The notes under the pieces are model-generated. The model was not told the origin of the DNA and made no database searches. It saw nothing but the letters and a program-made list of their open reading frames with translations. A DNA stretch of 64,000 nt from Streptomyces sp. NBC_01314 (GTDB taxonomy: Bacteria; Actinomycetota; Actinomycetes; Streptomycetales; Streptomycetaceae): assembly GCF_041435215.1 (NCBI RefSeq), contig NZ_CP108394.1:5022001-5086000 (forward strand). Direction: 5' to 3'. This document shows positions 1 to 9,464 of this stretch, one piece after another. The position numbers and the translations under genes were made by a program. Positions within the stretch are counted from its first letter, which is position 1, and every line of letters starts with the position of its first letter.

Positions 1-1191
1 CTGCCGCACGGTCTCGCCGAGCGGCTGTTCGATCGAATGCGGCCACTCCTCGACGGTGATCGAGGGTTCGGAGTCCGCGACAGCCGCCTTCCGCAGCGTG
101 ATCCACCCGAACCCGACGCTCTTCACCTTCCGCGCCTCGAACTCGTCGAGCCACGCGTCGTACCGCGCCTGGTACTCGGCCACGTCACCACGGTGGTCGC
201 CCGCGTCCCGCAGCCACAACTCCGCGTACTGCGTGACGTCCTGGACCTCCCGCTGCACGATCCACGCGTCGCACCCGCGCGGCACCCACGACCTGAGCCG
301 CTCCTGCCAGTCCTCCCCCTCCACGTGCTGCCAGTTGGCGAGGAACTGCGCGAACCCACCGTCGTTCAGCCGCACCCCCGCCTGCGAAACGAGCGTGCGG
401 CACAGATCGTCCCCGCCCATCCCGCCGTCGCGGTACGTCAGCCGGGCACCGGGCGAGATCACGAACGGCGGATTGGACACGATGAGGTCGTACGTCTCGT
501 CGGCCCGGACCGGTTCGAAGAGAGAGCCCTGACGCAGATCGGCCGCCGGGGCTCCGGATAGCGCCAGCGTGAGCGCCGTGATGTGCAGCGCGCGCGGGTT
601 GAGGTCGGTCGCGGTCACGCGCGTGGCGTGCTGCGCGGCGTGCAGCGCCTGGATGCCGGAACCGGTCCCGAGGTCGAGGGCGGCCCCGACAGCCGTCCGC
701 ACGGTGATCCCGGCCAGGGTCGTGGACGCCCCGCCGACCCCCAGCACCACACCCTCGTCCTGGCTCCCGATCCCCCCGGCCCCGCCAACCGCGCAGCCCA
801 GGTCGGACACGATGAACCAGTCCTCACCACCGGGCCCGCCGTACGGCCGCACGTCGACGGCGGCGGCGATCTCGTCGCCGCCCGCACCGACGCGAACGAG
901 CCACCCACTCTCCACGCACGCGTCAACAGGCAGCACACCTTCCACGCGCGCGTGGGGAACCGCCTGCTGCAACAGGAACAACCGCGCAAGCGCCTCCAGT
1001 GCCGTGTCCCCCCGCGTCGCCCTGAGCGCCGGCACGACCTCACTCCGCGCCAGGGCCGCGTACGCGGAGGCACCGAGCAGCTCAAGAAGCCCGTCGGCGG
1101 TGAAATCCACGCCGAGCAGCGCGTCACGCAACCGGGCAGCTACGTCGGACCGGTCGACAGAGGGCAGAGAAGACAGCCTGGAGTCACTCAC
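1..1191 (-). CDS. class I SAM-dependent methyltransferase (partial, 3' end outside window)
   Basis: The reading frame starts at a GTG at 1191 and runs off the left edge, giving 397 residues with no stop. A poorly conserved N-terminal half (about residues 1-160) is followed by a Rossmann methyltransferase domain. The SAM-binding motif is LDLGTGSGIQALHAA near residue 170, and the N6-adenine/N5-glutamine type catalytic motif NPPF lies near residue 240. NPPF is typical of enzymes that methylate an amide or amino nitrogen, for example HemK/PrmC, RsmC or TrmN6-like proteins. Substrate is not clear, so I do not assign PrmC. In S. coelicolor a methyltransferase occupies this place beside hppA (recalled synteny). 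Both the family and the partial state are clear. Confidence 0.85.
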   Translation of the reverse strand, partial: MSDSRLSSLPSVDRSDVAARLRDALLGVDFTADGLLELLGASAYAALARSEVVPALRATRGDTALEALARLFLLQQAVPHARVEGVLPVDACVESGWLVRVGAGGDEIAAAVDVRPYGGPGGEDWFIVSDLGCAVGGAGGIGSQDEGVVLGVGGASTTLAGITVRTAVGAALDLGTGSGIQALHAAQHATRVTATDLNPRALHITALTLALSGAPAADLRQGSLFEPVRADETYDLIVSNPPFVISPGARLTYRDGGMGGDDLCRTLVSQAGVRLNDGGFAQFLANWQHVEGEDWQERLRSWVPRGCDAWIVQREVQDVTQYAELWLRDAGDHRGDVAEYQARYDAWLDEFEARKVKSVGFGWITLRKAAVADSEPSITVEEWPHSIEQPLGETVRQ

Positions 1192-1455
1192 ACCGCTCAG
1201 CGTAGCCGCGCATCGTGACCCGGCTCAGCTGCTGGCCACCGCGCCGTCGGAGCGGCGCCCACCCCACAGCGGCAGGACCGAGTCACAGGCGTAGCTGCGG
1301 CAATCGTGCGGCTGGGGCGGCACGGTGGGCGCGGCGGCACCTCGTACCGCCCAGCCGTCGAGCCGCGGAGCCCGCCCCTGCCCGGCACCGACCGCCGGGC
1401 GCCTGTCCGGCCCCCGGCGCGGTCACCCCACGGCCGGCAAAAAACCCGCTCAGCT

Positions 1456-2043
1456 CTAGGTCGAAGAAGCCGGCGCCGAAGCCACCCCGGAGGAGGTCGC
1501 GGACTTGCAGCTCTGCTGATCGGCCATCGCCTGCCCCACCTCCCCCTTCTCCAGCTCCTTCAGCGCGTCGCTCCCGGTCTTGCTCAGCTTCTCCAGCTCG
1601 GTGGCGACGCCTTCGAGCCCGTCCGCGAACTTCGCCTGGTCCTTCGTGTTCAGCGCGTCCGACTTCTTCTTCAGCTCCCCGTACGCCGTCGACAGCTGGT
1701 TCAGTTCGGCGACCGCGCCCTTCTGCTTCTTCGCGCCCTCCTCGACATCGGGCGCCCCGGCCTGCTGAATGGCCGTCGCCATCGCCTTGTACGCGTCGGA
1801 GATGTCCTGGAAGCCCTGGGAGTCGGCCTTCTGCACGTCCGCCGGTGCGCTGTCGTCCGAGGTCTCCTTCTGGATCGAGGCGTTGGCCGCCGCGATCTTC
1901 TTGATCTGCGGCTGCACGGAGTCGCAGACCTCCTTGGCCCAGGAGTTCAGCTTGTCGTTCGTCTCGTCGTCGCCGCCGCAGCCGGACAGCGCCAGTACCA
2001 GTACCGCACCGCCGGACAGCGCGGCCGCGAGCTTCTTGTTCAC
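1456..2043 (-). CDS. small secreted lipoprotein, function unknown
   Basis: A 195-residue protein read from a GTG at 2043, chosen because a GGAAGGGACC ribosome site lies about 9 nt upstream; an ATG 18 nt further upstream (2061) is the alternative. The N-terminus is a lipoprotein signal: positive residues (NKK), a hydrophobic run and the lipobox LSGC. The mature part is rich in Lys, Glu, Asp, Gln and Ala and looks all-helical, probably coiled-coil (about residues 40-175), with a Ser/Ala tail. No catalytic motif is visible. It lies between the methyltransferase and hppA on the same strand. It is a conserved Streptomyces hypothetical lipoprotein exposed outside the membrane; nothing in the sequence gives a role. 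Confidence 0.8.
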   Translation of the reverse strand: MNKKLAAALSGGAVLVLALSGCGGDDETNDKLNSWAKEVCDSVQPQIKKIAAANASIQKETSDDSAPADVQKADSQGFQDISDAYKAMATAIQQAGAPDVEEGAKKQKGAVAELNQLSTAYGELKKKSDALNTKDQAKFADGLEGVATELEKLSKTGSDALKELEKGEVGQAMADQQSCKSATSSGVASAPASST

Positions 2044-2269
2044 CGGATTGGTCCCTTCCATGGCTCTCGGCCCCGGAACATACACGGCACCTGGGCGACA
2101 CCTGTGTGCCGAGCACCCCCAGTGCACCCTTTTGTAACTGTTTGCACCAAGAGAGAGAAGGCTCACGGAGAGCTGTCGGCAGATACGGAAGCGGGCGGAC
2201 GACGCGTCAACACGCGCTGTCCGCCCGCCTCTTGAACTGGGGCCCTCGCAGGCCCGTTCGTAAGACCGC

Positions 2270-4675
2270 CTACGAAACCACCGCTGGATCCGCCGACTTG
2301 GCCACTCGTTCGGAGTTGTCTTCGTCACCCACGGCGATCCCGCGCCGCTTGGACACGTACACAGCCCCGACGATCACGGCGATCGAGGCCACCGCGATGG
2401 CGACGCGCAGCCCGACGCTCTTGTCCTCGCCGTAGCTGAACTGGACGACCGCGGGCGCGATGAGCAGCGCGACGAGGTTCATCACCTTCAGCAGCGGGTT
2501 GATGGCCGGTCCCGCCGTGTCCTTGAACGGGTCGCCCACGGTGTCGCCGATGACGGTCGCGGCATGGGCCTCGCTGCCCTTGCCGCCGTGATGGCCGTCC
2601 TCGACGAGTTTCTTGGCGTTGTCCCACGCGCCACCGGAGTTGGCGAGGAACACCGCCATCAGCGTCCCGGTACCGATCGCCCCGGCGAGATACGCGCCGA
2701 GCGCTCCGACCCCGAGTGTGAACCCGATCGCGATCGGCGCCATGACGGCGAGCAGACCGGGCGTGGCCAGCTCCCGCAGGGCGTCCTTGGTGCAGATGTC
2801 GACGACCCGGCCGTACTCGGGCTTCTCGCTGTAGTCCATGATCCCGGGGTGCTCGCGGAACTGCCGCCGCACCTCGTAGACCACCGCGCCCGCCGACCGC
2901 GAGACCGCGTTGATCGCCAGCCCCGAGAAGAGGAAGACGACCGCGGCGCCCGCGATGAGCCCGACGAGGTTGTTGGGCTGCGAGATGTCCATCATCAGGT
3001 TCATGGGCGCGCCTTCGCCGGAGACCTTCTCGCCGACGTCGTTCGCGGCCGTGAGGATCGCGTCGCGGTACGAGCCGAAGAGCGCGGCGGCCGCGAGTAC
3101 GGCCGTGGCGATGGCGATGCCCTTGGTGATGGCCTTGGTTGTGTTCCCGACGGCGTCCAGGTCGGTGAGCACCTGAGCGCCCGCGCCCTCGACGTCGCCG
3201 GACATCTCGGCGATGCCCTGCGCGTTGTCGGAGACCGGCCCGAACGTGTCCATGGCGACGATGACGCCGACCGTGGTGAGCAGACCGGTGCCGGCCAGCG
3301 CCACCGCGAACAGCGCGAGCATGATCGACGTACCGCCGAGCAGGAACGCCCCGTACACGCCGAGGCCGATCAGCAGGGCGGTGTAGACGGCCGATTCGAG
3401 ACCGATGGAGATACCGGCGAGGACGACGGTGGCCGCGCCGGTCAGTGAACTCTTGCCGATGTCCCTCACGGGACGCCGGGTGGTCTCGGTGAAGTAGCCG
3501 GTCAGCTGCTGGATCAGCGCGGCCAGCACGATGCCGATGGCCACCGCGAGGACGGCGAGGACCCGTGGGTCGCCGTCGTGGCCCGCGATCGCCGTGTCCG
3601 TGACGCCTTCGAGGTCGGCGTACGACGACGGCAGGTAGGCGTAGACGGCGATGGCGACGAGCACCAGCGAGATCACCGCGGAGATGAAGAAGCCGCGGTT
3701 GATGGCGGACATTCCGCTGCGGTCGGTGCGGCGGGGTGCCACCGCGAAGATACCGATCATCGCGGTGAGCACGCCGATCGCGGGCACGATCAGCGGGAAC
3801 GCGAGCCCGGAGTCGCCGAACGCCGCCTTGCCGAGGATCAGCGCGGCGACCAGCGTCACGGCGTACGACTCGAAGAGGTCGGCCGCCATGCCCGCACAGT
3901 CGCCGACGTTGTCGCCCACGTTGTCGGCGATGGTCGCGGCATTACGCGGGTCGTCCTCCGGAATGCCCTGCTCGACCTTGCCGACCAGGTCGGCGCCGAC
4001 GTCGGCGGCCTTGGTGAAGATGCCGCCGCCGACCCGCATGAACATGGCGATGAGCGCGGCCCCTAGGCCGAAGCCCTCCAGCACCTTCGGCGCGTCGGCC
4101 GCGTAGACGAGGACCACGCAGGACGCGCCGAGAAGGCCGAGCCCCACCGTGAACATCCCGACGACGCCGCCCGTGCGAAATGCGATCTTCATCGCCTTGT
4201 GCGAGACGGCGGTGAGATCTTTTTCCGGCTCGCCTTCCGCCGGTGTCGCTTCCCGGGCCGCCGCGGCGACGCGCACATTGCTGCGCACGGCGAGCCACAT
4301 ACCGATATAGCCGGTGGCCGCCGAGAACGCCGCGCCGATCAAGAAGAACACCGACCGTCCGGCGCGCTGATTCCAGTCGTCCGCGGGCAGCAGCAAGAGC
4401 AGGAAGAACACGACGACGGCGAATACGCCTAGCGTGCGCAACTGCCGTGCCAGATAGGCGTTCGCGCCTTCCTGGATCGCCGTCGCGATCTCCTTCATGC
4501 TGTCGGTGCCCTCGCCCGCCGCGAGGACCTGGCGCACCAGGACCCCGGCGACGGCGAGCGCCGCCAGTGCCACAACGCCGATCACCATGACGATGATCCG
4601 GTTGTCGTCGGTCAGTACCGCGGCTGCGAAGTCCGTGGTCTGGTCAAACCTTTGAGGGGTAGAAAGCCCCGCCAT
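2270..4675 (-). CDS. hppA: K+-independent proton-translocating membrane pyrophosphatase
   Basis: 801 residues starting at ATG 4675 behind an AGGAGG ribosome site. The product hydrolyses pyrophosphate and pumps H+ across the cytoplasmic membrane. Family hallmarks are visible: about 16 membrane segments, the substrate motif DVGADLVGKVE and the acidic stretch NVGDNVGDCAGMAADLFE around residues 215-270, and a C-terminal DNAKK block for Mg-PPi binding. The motif GNTTKAITKG carries Lys where K+-dependent enzymes have Ala, which indicates the K+-insensitive H+-pumping class (established for this family). The length fits. It lies downstream of the convergent spacing after apgA-bldG, with an AT-rich leader upstream. 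Confidence 0.97.
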   Translation of the reverse strand: MAGLSTPQRFDQTTDFAAAVLTDDNRIIVMVIGVVALAALAVAGVLVRQVLAAGEGTDSMKEIATAIQEGANAYLARQLRTLGVFAVVVFFLLLLLPADDWNQRAGRSVFFLIGAAFSAATGYIGMWLAVRSNVRVAAAAREATPAEGEPEKDLTAVSHKAMKIAFRTGGVVGMFTVGLGLLGASCVVLVYAADAPKVLEGFGLGAALIAMFMRVGGGIFTKAADVGADLVGKVEQGIPEDDPRNAATIADNVGDNVGDCAGMAADLFESYAVTLVAALILGKAAFGDSGLAFPLIVPAIGVLTAMIGIFAVAPRRTDRSGMSAINRGFFISAVISLVLVAIAVYAYLPSSYADLEGVTDTAIAGHDGDPRVLAVLAVAIGIVLAALIQQLTGYFTETTRRPVRDIGKSSLTGAATVVLAGISIGLESAVYTALLIGLGVYGAFLLGGTSIMLALFAVALAGTGLLTTVGVIVAMDTFGPVSDNAQGIAEMSGDVEGAGAQVLTDLDAVGNTTKAITKGIAIATAVLAAAALFGSYRDAILTAANDVGEKVSGEGAPMNLMMDISQPNNLVGLIAGAAVVFLFSGLAINAVSRSAGAVVYEVRRQFREHPGIMDYSEKPEYGRVVDICTKDALRELATPGLLAVMAPIAIGFTLGVGALGAYLAGAIGTGTLMAVFLANSGGAWDNAKKLVEDGHHGGKGSEAHAATVIGDTVGDPFKDTAGPAINPLLKVMNLVALLIAPAVVQFSYGEDKSVGLRVAIAVASIAVIVGAVYVSKRRGIAVGDEDNSERVAKSADPAVVS

Positions 4676-4934
4676 TCGTCCTCCTTGACGCTTGGGCTGA
4701 GCTCAAGATGTGGACGGATTCTAGGGAGCAGAACCTGATCAAAACAGTGCACGGCAAGCGGAATTGGCCTTCACATGCTGTCCAGCAAAAGATCCGCGCA
4801 CGACCACGTTACTCGAAAGAAGTAACGCCTCAAAGGCATTGACGCTTGATCAAATAATCGCGTGATTGATCGTGAATTCCTTCACGAATTCCGGTGTTCC
4901 TATGAACGGCGATCGGAATAAATGCCGAATAAAA
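4676..4934 (-). promoter_or_regulatory. AT-rich leader and promoter region of hppA
   Basis: About 260 nt without a gene and with clearly lower GC than its surroundings, for example TTGATCAAATAATCGCG near 4845. It carries the hppA ribosome site at its left end and should contain the hppA promoter. I could not fix a -35/-10 pair with confidence. No open frame with coding character is seen here. Confidence 0.5.
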
Positions 4935-4965
4935 GCGAAGGGCCCTGCTCAGCAGGGCCCTTCGC
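4935..4965 (-). terminator. intrinsic terminator after apgA
   Basis: Near-perfect 15-bp inverted repeat: GCGAAGGGCCCTGCT, one spacer base, AGCAGGGCCCTTCGC. On the minus strand it is followed directly by TTTTATTC, so it is a standard Rho-independent terminator for the bldG-apgA transcript. It lies 50 nt past the apgA stop. Confidence 0.9.
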
Positions 4966-5014
4966 GGTACTACTTGAAGTTGAGAAGATCGGGTCGATCG
5001 GGCGATCGGGTCGA

Positions 5015-5440
5015 TCAGGGCAGCGCGGCGATCGACGGCGTCGTCGGCCAGGTCATGCGGATCAGCCCGCCGTTCTCCCCGGCAGAGACCTCGACGTCGT
5101 CGACGAGACCGCTGATCACCGCGAGGCCCATGTCGTCCTCCTCGATGTCGTCCGCGTCGACGCCGGCGCCCGAGTCACCGGGCACGGCGTGCGGCGCCTC
5201 GTCGCCGACCTCGATGGAGAACTGCTTCTCCTCCTCGATCAGCGACACCTGCACAGGCGCCGAGATACCGCCGCTCTGATGCAGTCCGACGGCACGGGTG
5301 CACGCCTCGCCGACGGCCAACCTGACCTCGTCGAGGACGGCCTCGTCCACTCCGGCCCTGCGCGCCACCGCTGCCGCCACGAGTCGGGCGGTCCGGACGT
5401 GCTCGGGCAGCGCGCTGAAGCGGAGTTCAACGGTGGCCAT
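5015..5440 (-). CDS. apgA: anti-sigma factor-like GHKL ATPase of the BldG system
   Basis: 141 residues from ATG 5440 with a GAGGGGG ribosome site. It is an RsbW/SpoIIAB-like HATPase: the N-box DEVRLAVGEACTRAV lies at about residues 37-51, and the G1-like segment IEVGDEAPHAVPG at about 75-87 is followed by GLAVISGLVDDVE. The protein should bind a sigma factor or BldG and may phosphorylate the anti-anti-sigma partner. In S. coelicolor this is SCO3548 (ApgA), downstream of bldG and cotranscribed with it (literature knowledge). The acidic loop GVDADDIEEDD is notable. The gene follows bldG by 107 nt, with an 18-bp palindrome in the gap and a terminator behind it. Confidence 0.9.
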   Translation of the reverse strand: MATVELRFSALPEHVRTARLVAAAVARRAGVDEAVLDEVRLAVGEACTRAVGLHQSGGISAPVQVSLIEEEKQFSIEVGDEAPHAVPGDSGAGVDADDIEEDDMGLAVISGLVDDVEVSAGENGGLIRMTWPTTPSIAALP

Positions 5441-5477
5441 GCATCCCCCTCAGAACTACGGGCGTGCTGTCGGAGGG

Positions 5478-5495
5478 CCGGGCCCATGGGCCCGG
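5478..5495. repeat. 18-bp perfect palindrome between bldG and apgA
   Basis: CCGGGCCCATGGGCCCGG reads the same on both strands and is flanked by GAGGG and CCCTC, which can extend the hairpin across a bulge. In RNA it would fold into a strong stem between the two cistrons. It has no T run, so it may attenuate rather than fully end transcription or may protect the upstream mRNA. That fits the known coexistence of bldG monocistronic and bldG-apgA bicistronic transcripts in S. coelicolor. Confidence 0.6.
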
Positions 5496-5547
5496 ACCCC
5501 CTCACTTGTCTCGTGCCGTTCCGGACGCGGGGCCCGGGCGAGCGTGA

Positions 5548-5889
5548 TCAGTCGGTGGCCGCCACCGCTTCGTCGACCGAGGTGTGAATCGGGAACACCT
5601 TGGTCAGACCGGTGATGCGGAAGATCTTCAAAATCCGCTCCTGGTTGCACACCAGGCGCAGCGAGCCCTCATGGGCCCGTACGCGCTTCAGGCCGCCCAC
5701 CAGCACGCCGAGCCCGGTGGAGTCGAGGAAGTCGACGCCCTCCATGTCGACGACGAGGTGAAAACTCCCGTCGTTGACCAGCTCGACCAGCTGCTCACGC
5801 AGCTTGGGCGCGGTATAAACGTCGATTTCGCCACCGACCTCGACGACCGTACGATCGCCGACAGTACGGGTCGACAGGGACAGGTCCAC
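5548..5889 (-). CDS. bldG: anti-anti-sigma factor BldG
   Basis: 113 residues from GTG 5889 behind GGAGGATCC. A single STAS domain. The motif [14 protein letters not shown] places the phosphorylatable serine at residue 57, the residue known to be phosphorylated in S. coelicolor BldG. BldG is needed for aerial hyphae and antibiotic production; unphosphorylated BldG binds anti-sigma factors such as ApgA and UshX/RsbH (established). Length and sequence fit BldG fully. It heads the bldG-apgA unit and is divergent from the helicase gene, sharing an 83-nt promoter gap. Confidence 0.97.
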   Translation of the reverse strand: MDLSLSTRTVGDRTVVEVGGEIDVYTAPKLREQLVELVNDGSFHLVVDMEGVDFLDSTGLGVLVGGLKRVRAHEGSLRLVCNQERILKIFRITGLTKVFPIHTSVDEAVAATD

Positions 5890-5972
5890 GGATCCTCCAG
5901 CACCTTGCTATCGAGCGTTCGCCCCTCGGGACACCTCGGCTTGAAAGCCCCCGGGACGGTTCGCCAGCCGCG

Positions 5973-8438
5973 ATGGCATTCAATCACTTACCGGCAGGCG
6001 TGCACGACGCCTTGGCTCCATTGTCCGTCACGCCGGTGACACACTCGATGCCGATGGCCAAGAATCACCGATCCGATCGATCCCCGACGGACCCCGCCTC
6101 CAGCCCCTCGCCGAGCACGGTCCTGGACCGGCTTGCCTCGGGGCCGAGCCGGGCTTCGCGCATCACTCATACGGAGCATGTGCCCCCGCGTGCGGGCCGC
6201 CATGCCGTCTGGCCCGACCGGATCCGGTCGGAAGTCATCGCCGCCGTGCAGGCCGCGGGAATCGAACATCCCTGGGCCCACCAGGCACGCGTCGCCGAGC
6301 ACGCGCTGGACGGCGACTCGGTCGTCGTCGCCACCGGAACCGCCTCCGGCAAGTCGCTGGCCTATCTCGTCCCGGTCCTCTCACGCCTCCTGGACGGCTC
6401 CGAGGCCCCCAACGGCCGTGGGGCGACCGCGCTCTACCTCGCCCCCACCAAAGCCCTCGCGGCGGACCAGCTGCGATCCGTGAAAGAACTTTCACAACCT
6501 CTCGGAAACGCCGTACGTCCGGCCGTGTACGACGGCGACACCCCGGTCGAGGAACGCGAGTGGGTGCGCCAGTACGCCAACTACGTCCTCACCAACCCCG
6601 ACATGCTGCACCGCGGGATACTCCCCTCCCACCCCCGCTGGTCCTCCTTCCTGCGCGCCCTCAAGTACGTCGTCATCGACGAGTGCCACACCTACCGCGG
6701 CGTCTTCGGCTCCCACGTCGCCCACGTGCTGCGCCGCCTGCGCCGCCTCTGCGCCCGCTACGGCGCCGAGCCCGTCTTCCTGCTGGCCTCCGCCACCGCC
6801 GCCGAGCCCTCGGTCGCCGCCCGCCGCCTCACCGGCCTCCCGGTCACCGAGGTCGCGGACGACGCCTCACCCCGTGGGGAACTGGTTTTCGCCCTCTGGG
6901 AGCCCCCGCTCACCGAACTCCACGGCGAGAAGGGCGCCCCCGTCCGCCGCACCGCCACCGCCGAGACCGCCGACCTCCTCACCGACCTGACCGTCCAGGG
7001 CGTCCGCTCCGTCGCCTTCGTACGCTCCCGGCGCGGCGCCGAACTGATCTCGGTGATCGCGCAGGAACGCCTCTCCGAGATCGACCGCTCTCTCGTCCGG
7101 CGCGTCGCCGCCTACCGCGGCGGCTACCTTCCCGAGGAACGCCGCGCCCTCGAACGTGCCCTGCACTCCGGGGAACTTCTCGGCCTCGCCGCCACCACCG
7201 CCCTCGAACTCGGCATCGACATCTCCGGTCTGGACGCCGTCCTCATCGCCGGCTACCCGGGCACCCGCGCCTCCCTGTGGCAGCAGGCCGGCCGCGCCGG
7301 ACGCGCCGGCCAGGGCGCCCTCGCCGTCCTCGTCGCCCGCGACGACCCGCTGGACACCTTCCTGGTCCACCACCCGGAGGCCCTGTTCGGCCAACCGGTG
7401 GAATCGACCGTCCTCGACCCCGACAACCCGTACGTCCTCGCCCCCCACCTCTGCGCCGCCGCCGCGGAACTGCCCCTGACGGACGAGGACCTCGACCTGT
7501 TCGGGCCGGCCTGCGAGGAACTGCTGCCGCAGCTGGAGGCCGCGAAACTGCTCCGCCGCCGGGCCAAGGCCTGGCACTGGACGCGCCGCGAACGGGCCGC
7601 CGACCTGACCGACATCCGGGGCCAGGGCGGCCGCCCCGTCCAGGTCGTCGAGACCGGCACGGGCCGACTCCTCGGCACGGTCGACGCGGGCGCCGCCCAC
7701 ACCTCCGTCCACGAGGGCGCGGTCCACCTGCACCAGGGCCGTACGTACCTGGTGCGCGAACTGGACCTGGAGGACTCCGTCGCCCTCGTCGAACAGGCCG
7801 ACCCGCCCTATTCGACGGTCGCCCGCGACACCACCGCCATCTCCGTCCTGGAGACCGACACCGAAGTCCCCTGGGGCGTCGGCCGGTTGTGCTACGGCTC
7901 CGTCGAAGTCACCAACCAGGTCGTCTCCTTCCTCCGTCGCCGCCTCATCACCGGCGAGGTGCTCGGCGAGACCAAACTCGACCTCCCTCCTCGTACGCTG
8001 CGCACCCGCGCCGTCTGGTGGACCGTCACCGAGGACCAGCTGGACGCGGCCCGGATCAACCCCGAGATCCTCGGCGGCGCCCTGCACGCCGCCGAACACG
8101 CCTCGATCGGCATGCTGCCCCTCTTCGCGACCTGCGACCGCTGGGACATCGGCGGCGTCTCGGTCCCGCTCCACCCGGACACACTGCTCCCGACCGTCTT
8201 CGTCTACGACGGCCACCCCGGCGGCGCGGGCTTCGCCGAGCGCGCCTTCCACACCGCGCGCGCCTGGCTCACCGCCACCCGCCAGGCCATCGCCTCCTGC
8301 GAGTGCGACGCCGGCTGCCCGTCCTGCATCCAGTCCCCCAAGTGCGGCAACGGCAACGACCCGTTGCACAAACGAGGCGCCGTACGGCTGCTGACCGAAC
8401 TGCTCAGGGCAGCGCCCGACGCTCCGCCGCCGGCCTGA
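5973..8438 (+). CDS. DEAD/DEAH-box superfamily 2 helicase with DUF1998 domain
   Basis: 821 residues. Motif I (TGTASGKS) lies at about 121-128, Ia (LAPTKALAADQ) near 155, motif II is DECH (VVIDECHTY) near 232, motif III SATAAEP near 270, and motif VI QQAGRAGRAG near 435. The C-terminal DUF1998 region carries a four-Cys cluster (CECDAGCPSC then C) at about 775-790, likely a metal site. The layout matches the YprA/MrfA-like helicases; in Bacillus MrfA acts in repair of mitomycin damage, so a DNA repair role is likely. The first ATG (5973) is used, but the start is uncertain because no clear ribosome site precedes it and about 50 N-terminal residues look disordered. It is divergent from bldG. Confidence 0.9.
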   Translation: MAFNHLPAGVHDALAPLSVTPVTHSMPMAKNHRSDRSPTDPASSPSPSTVLDRLASGPSRASRITHTEHVPPRAGRHAVWPDRIRSEVIAAVQAAGIEHPWAHQARVAEHALDGDSVVVATGTASGKSLAYLVPVLSRLLDGSEAPNGRGATALYLAPTKALAADQLRSVKELSQPLGNAVRPAVYDGDTPVEEREWVRQYANYVLTNPDMLHRGILPSHPRWSSFLRALKYVVIDECHTYRGVFGSHVAHVLRRLRRLCARYGAEPVFLLASATAAEPSVAARRLTGLPVTEVADDASPRGELVFALWEPPLTELHGEKGAPVRRTATAETADLLTDLTVQGVRSVAFVRSRRGAELISVIAQERLSEIDRSLVRRVAAYRGGYLPEERRALERALHSGELLGLAATTALELGIDISGLDAVLIAGYPGTRASLWQQAGRAGRAGQGALAVLVARDDPLDTFLVHHPEALFGQPVESTVLDPDNPYVLAPHLCAAAAELPLTDEDLDLFGPACEELLPQLEAAKLLRRRAKAWHWTRRERAADLTDIRGQGGRPVQVVETGTGRLLGTVDAGAAHTSVHEGAVHLHQGRTYLVRELDLEDSVALVEQADPPYSTVARDTTAISVLETDTEVPWGVGRLCYGSVEVTNQVVSFLRRRLITGEVLGETKLDLPPRTLRTRAVWWTVTEDQLDAARINPEILGGALHAAEHASIGMLPLFATCDRWDIGGVSVPLHPDTLLPTVFVYDGHPGGAGFAERAFHTARAWLTATRQAIASCECDAGCPSCIQSPKCGNGNDPLHKRGAVRLLTELLRAAPDAPPPA

Positions 8439-8595
8439 GCGCCTCAGGACTCGGAGCCGACCGGGATCTGGCGCACGACGGTCGTACGCGGCTGATCACG
8501 CGGTTCCCCGCGCCCCTTGGGCGGCATTCCTCCGGGCCACTCCTACGAGGCGCTCCAGCGGTCCCTCCGGCCCGCTGCGGAGGGACCTGCCGGGC

Positions 8596-9051
8596 CTAGG
8601 CGGACCCGGCGGACCCGGTTGGACCCGACGGACCCGCCCGCGCCCTGACCTCCGCGGTGAGCGGACCCGTGCCCGACGCCGCCGTGACGTCCGAGATCTC
8701 TCCCTCGACCTCGCAGCGCACGAGTCTGCCGCCCTGAGCCCTCGCCACCCGTGCCGCCGTCGCGCAGGCCCCCTCAGCACCCTTCATCCAGTGGTCGGCG
8801 GCGGCGAGGGCCGCGAGGTCGGCCGTCGCGGCAGCCTGATGCCGGATCACAACGGCCTGCCCCAGGGCGAGCACAGCACCGAACACGGCACACAGCGCGA
8901 CGATCACACCGACGGCCCAGACGGTCGCGGAGCCTCGGTCGGAGCGGATCGACCGGGCGGACCGGGCCAACCGGACCAACCGGACCGACCAGGCCAACCG
9001 GACCGACCGGGCGACTCCTGGCCGTCGGCCGGACCACAAGGACGCGCTCAC
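8596..9051 (-). CDS. TadE/TadF-like minor pseudopilin (Rv3654c family)
   Basis: 151 residues. GTG 9051 is chosen because it overlaps the TadE stop as GTGA. After a basic, low-complexity start comes RGSATVWAVGVIVALCAVFGAVLALGQAVVIRHQAAATADLAALAAA, the typical single membrane segment of flp pilus helper proteins with a conserved A-D-L-A-A-L-A-A helix. The C-terminus ends in Gly/Pro/Ala/Ser repeats (PSGPTGSAGSA). It is the last gene of the Tad operon and should sit in the membrane as part of the pilus-like or secretion apparatus. Assignment rests on family pattern and operon position. Confidence 0.8.
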   Translation of the reverse strand: MSASLWSGRRPGVARSVRLAWSVRLVRLARSARSIRSDRGSATVWAVGVIVALCAVFGAVLALGQAVVIRHQAAATADLAALAAADHWMKGAEGACATAARVARAQGGRLVRCEVEGEISDVTAASGTGPLTAEVRARAGPSGPTGSAGSA

Positions 9052-9464
9052 CCGATCCCCACCCCCTCCGTCGTGGCCGCCCCCACCGTCTCCTCCGCCA
9101 GCGCCACGGCCGCATGGCTCACATCGAGGCCGAGTCCCTCCGGCCCCGGCGCCGGGGCCGAGACCACGACGCGCACGAAGTCGCCTTCCCGACCGACGCT
9201 CACCTTCGCCCCTCCCGGCGCCGTCCTCCGGGCCGCCGCCACGACGGCACCCGACGGGTCCTGCCGGGCTGCCGCCCGGGCACCGGCCCGAGCGGCGTCC
9301 ACGACCTGGATCTGCGCGCAGGCAACGAACAGGGCCCACACGAGCGCCGTCGCGAACAGCAACATCATGGGCAGGACCATGGCCGCCTCGGCCGTCACGA
9401 ACCCTTCGTCACCGCCCAACACCCCGCGAAGCCGCCACGGCCCCCGTGGTTCACGCCCCGCCAT
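9048..9464 (-). CDS. TadE-family pilus assembly protein
   Basis: 138 residues from ATG 9464, overlapping the upstream DUF4244 gene by 14 nt. The motif GFVTAEAAMVLPMMLLFATALVWALF at about residues 20-45 is the TadE signature (GxxxxEAAxxLP), with a Glu five residues into the hydrophobic segment as in type IV pilin-like proteins. This is followed by AQIQVVDAARAGARAAARQD, also typical. It is likely a minor pseudopilin processed by a peptidase outside this window. Confidence 0.85.
   Translation of the reverse strand: MAGREPRGPWRLRGVLGGDEGFVTAEAAMVLPMMLLFATALVWALFVACAQIQVVDAARAGARAAARQDPSGAVVAAARRTAPGGAKVSVGREGDFVRVVVSAPAPGPEGLGLDVSHAAVALAEETVGAATTEGVGIG

Noticed and set aside
6560..8599. 679-codon plus-strand frame inside the helicase gene
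   Set aside because: A shifted frame of the helicase with Arg/Pro-rich product; the helicase frame carries all motifs.
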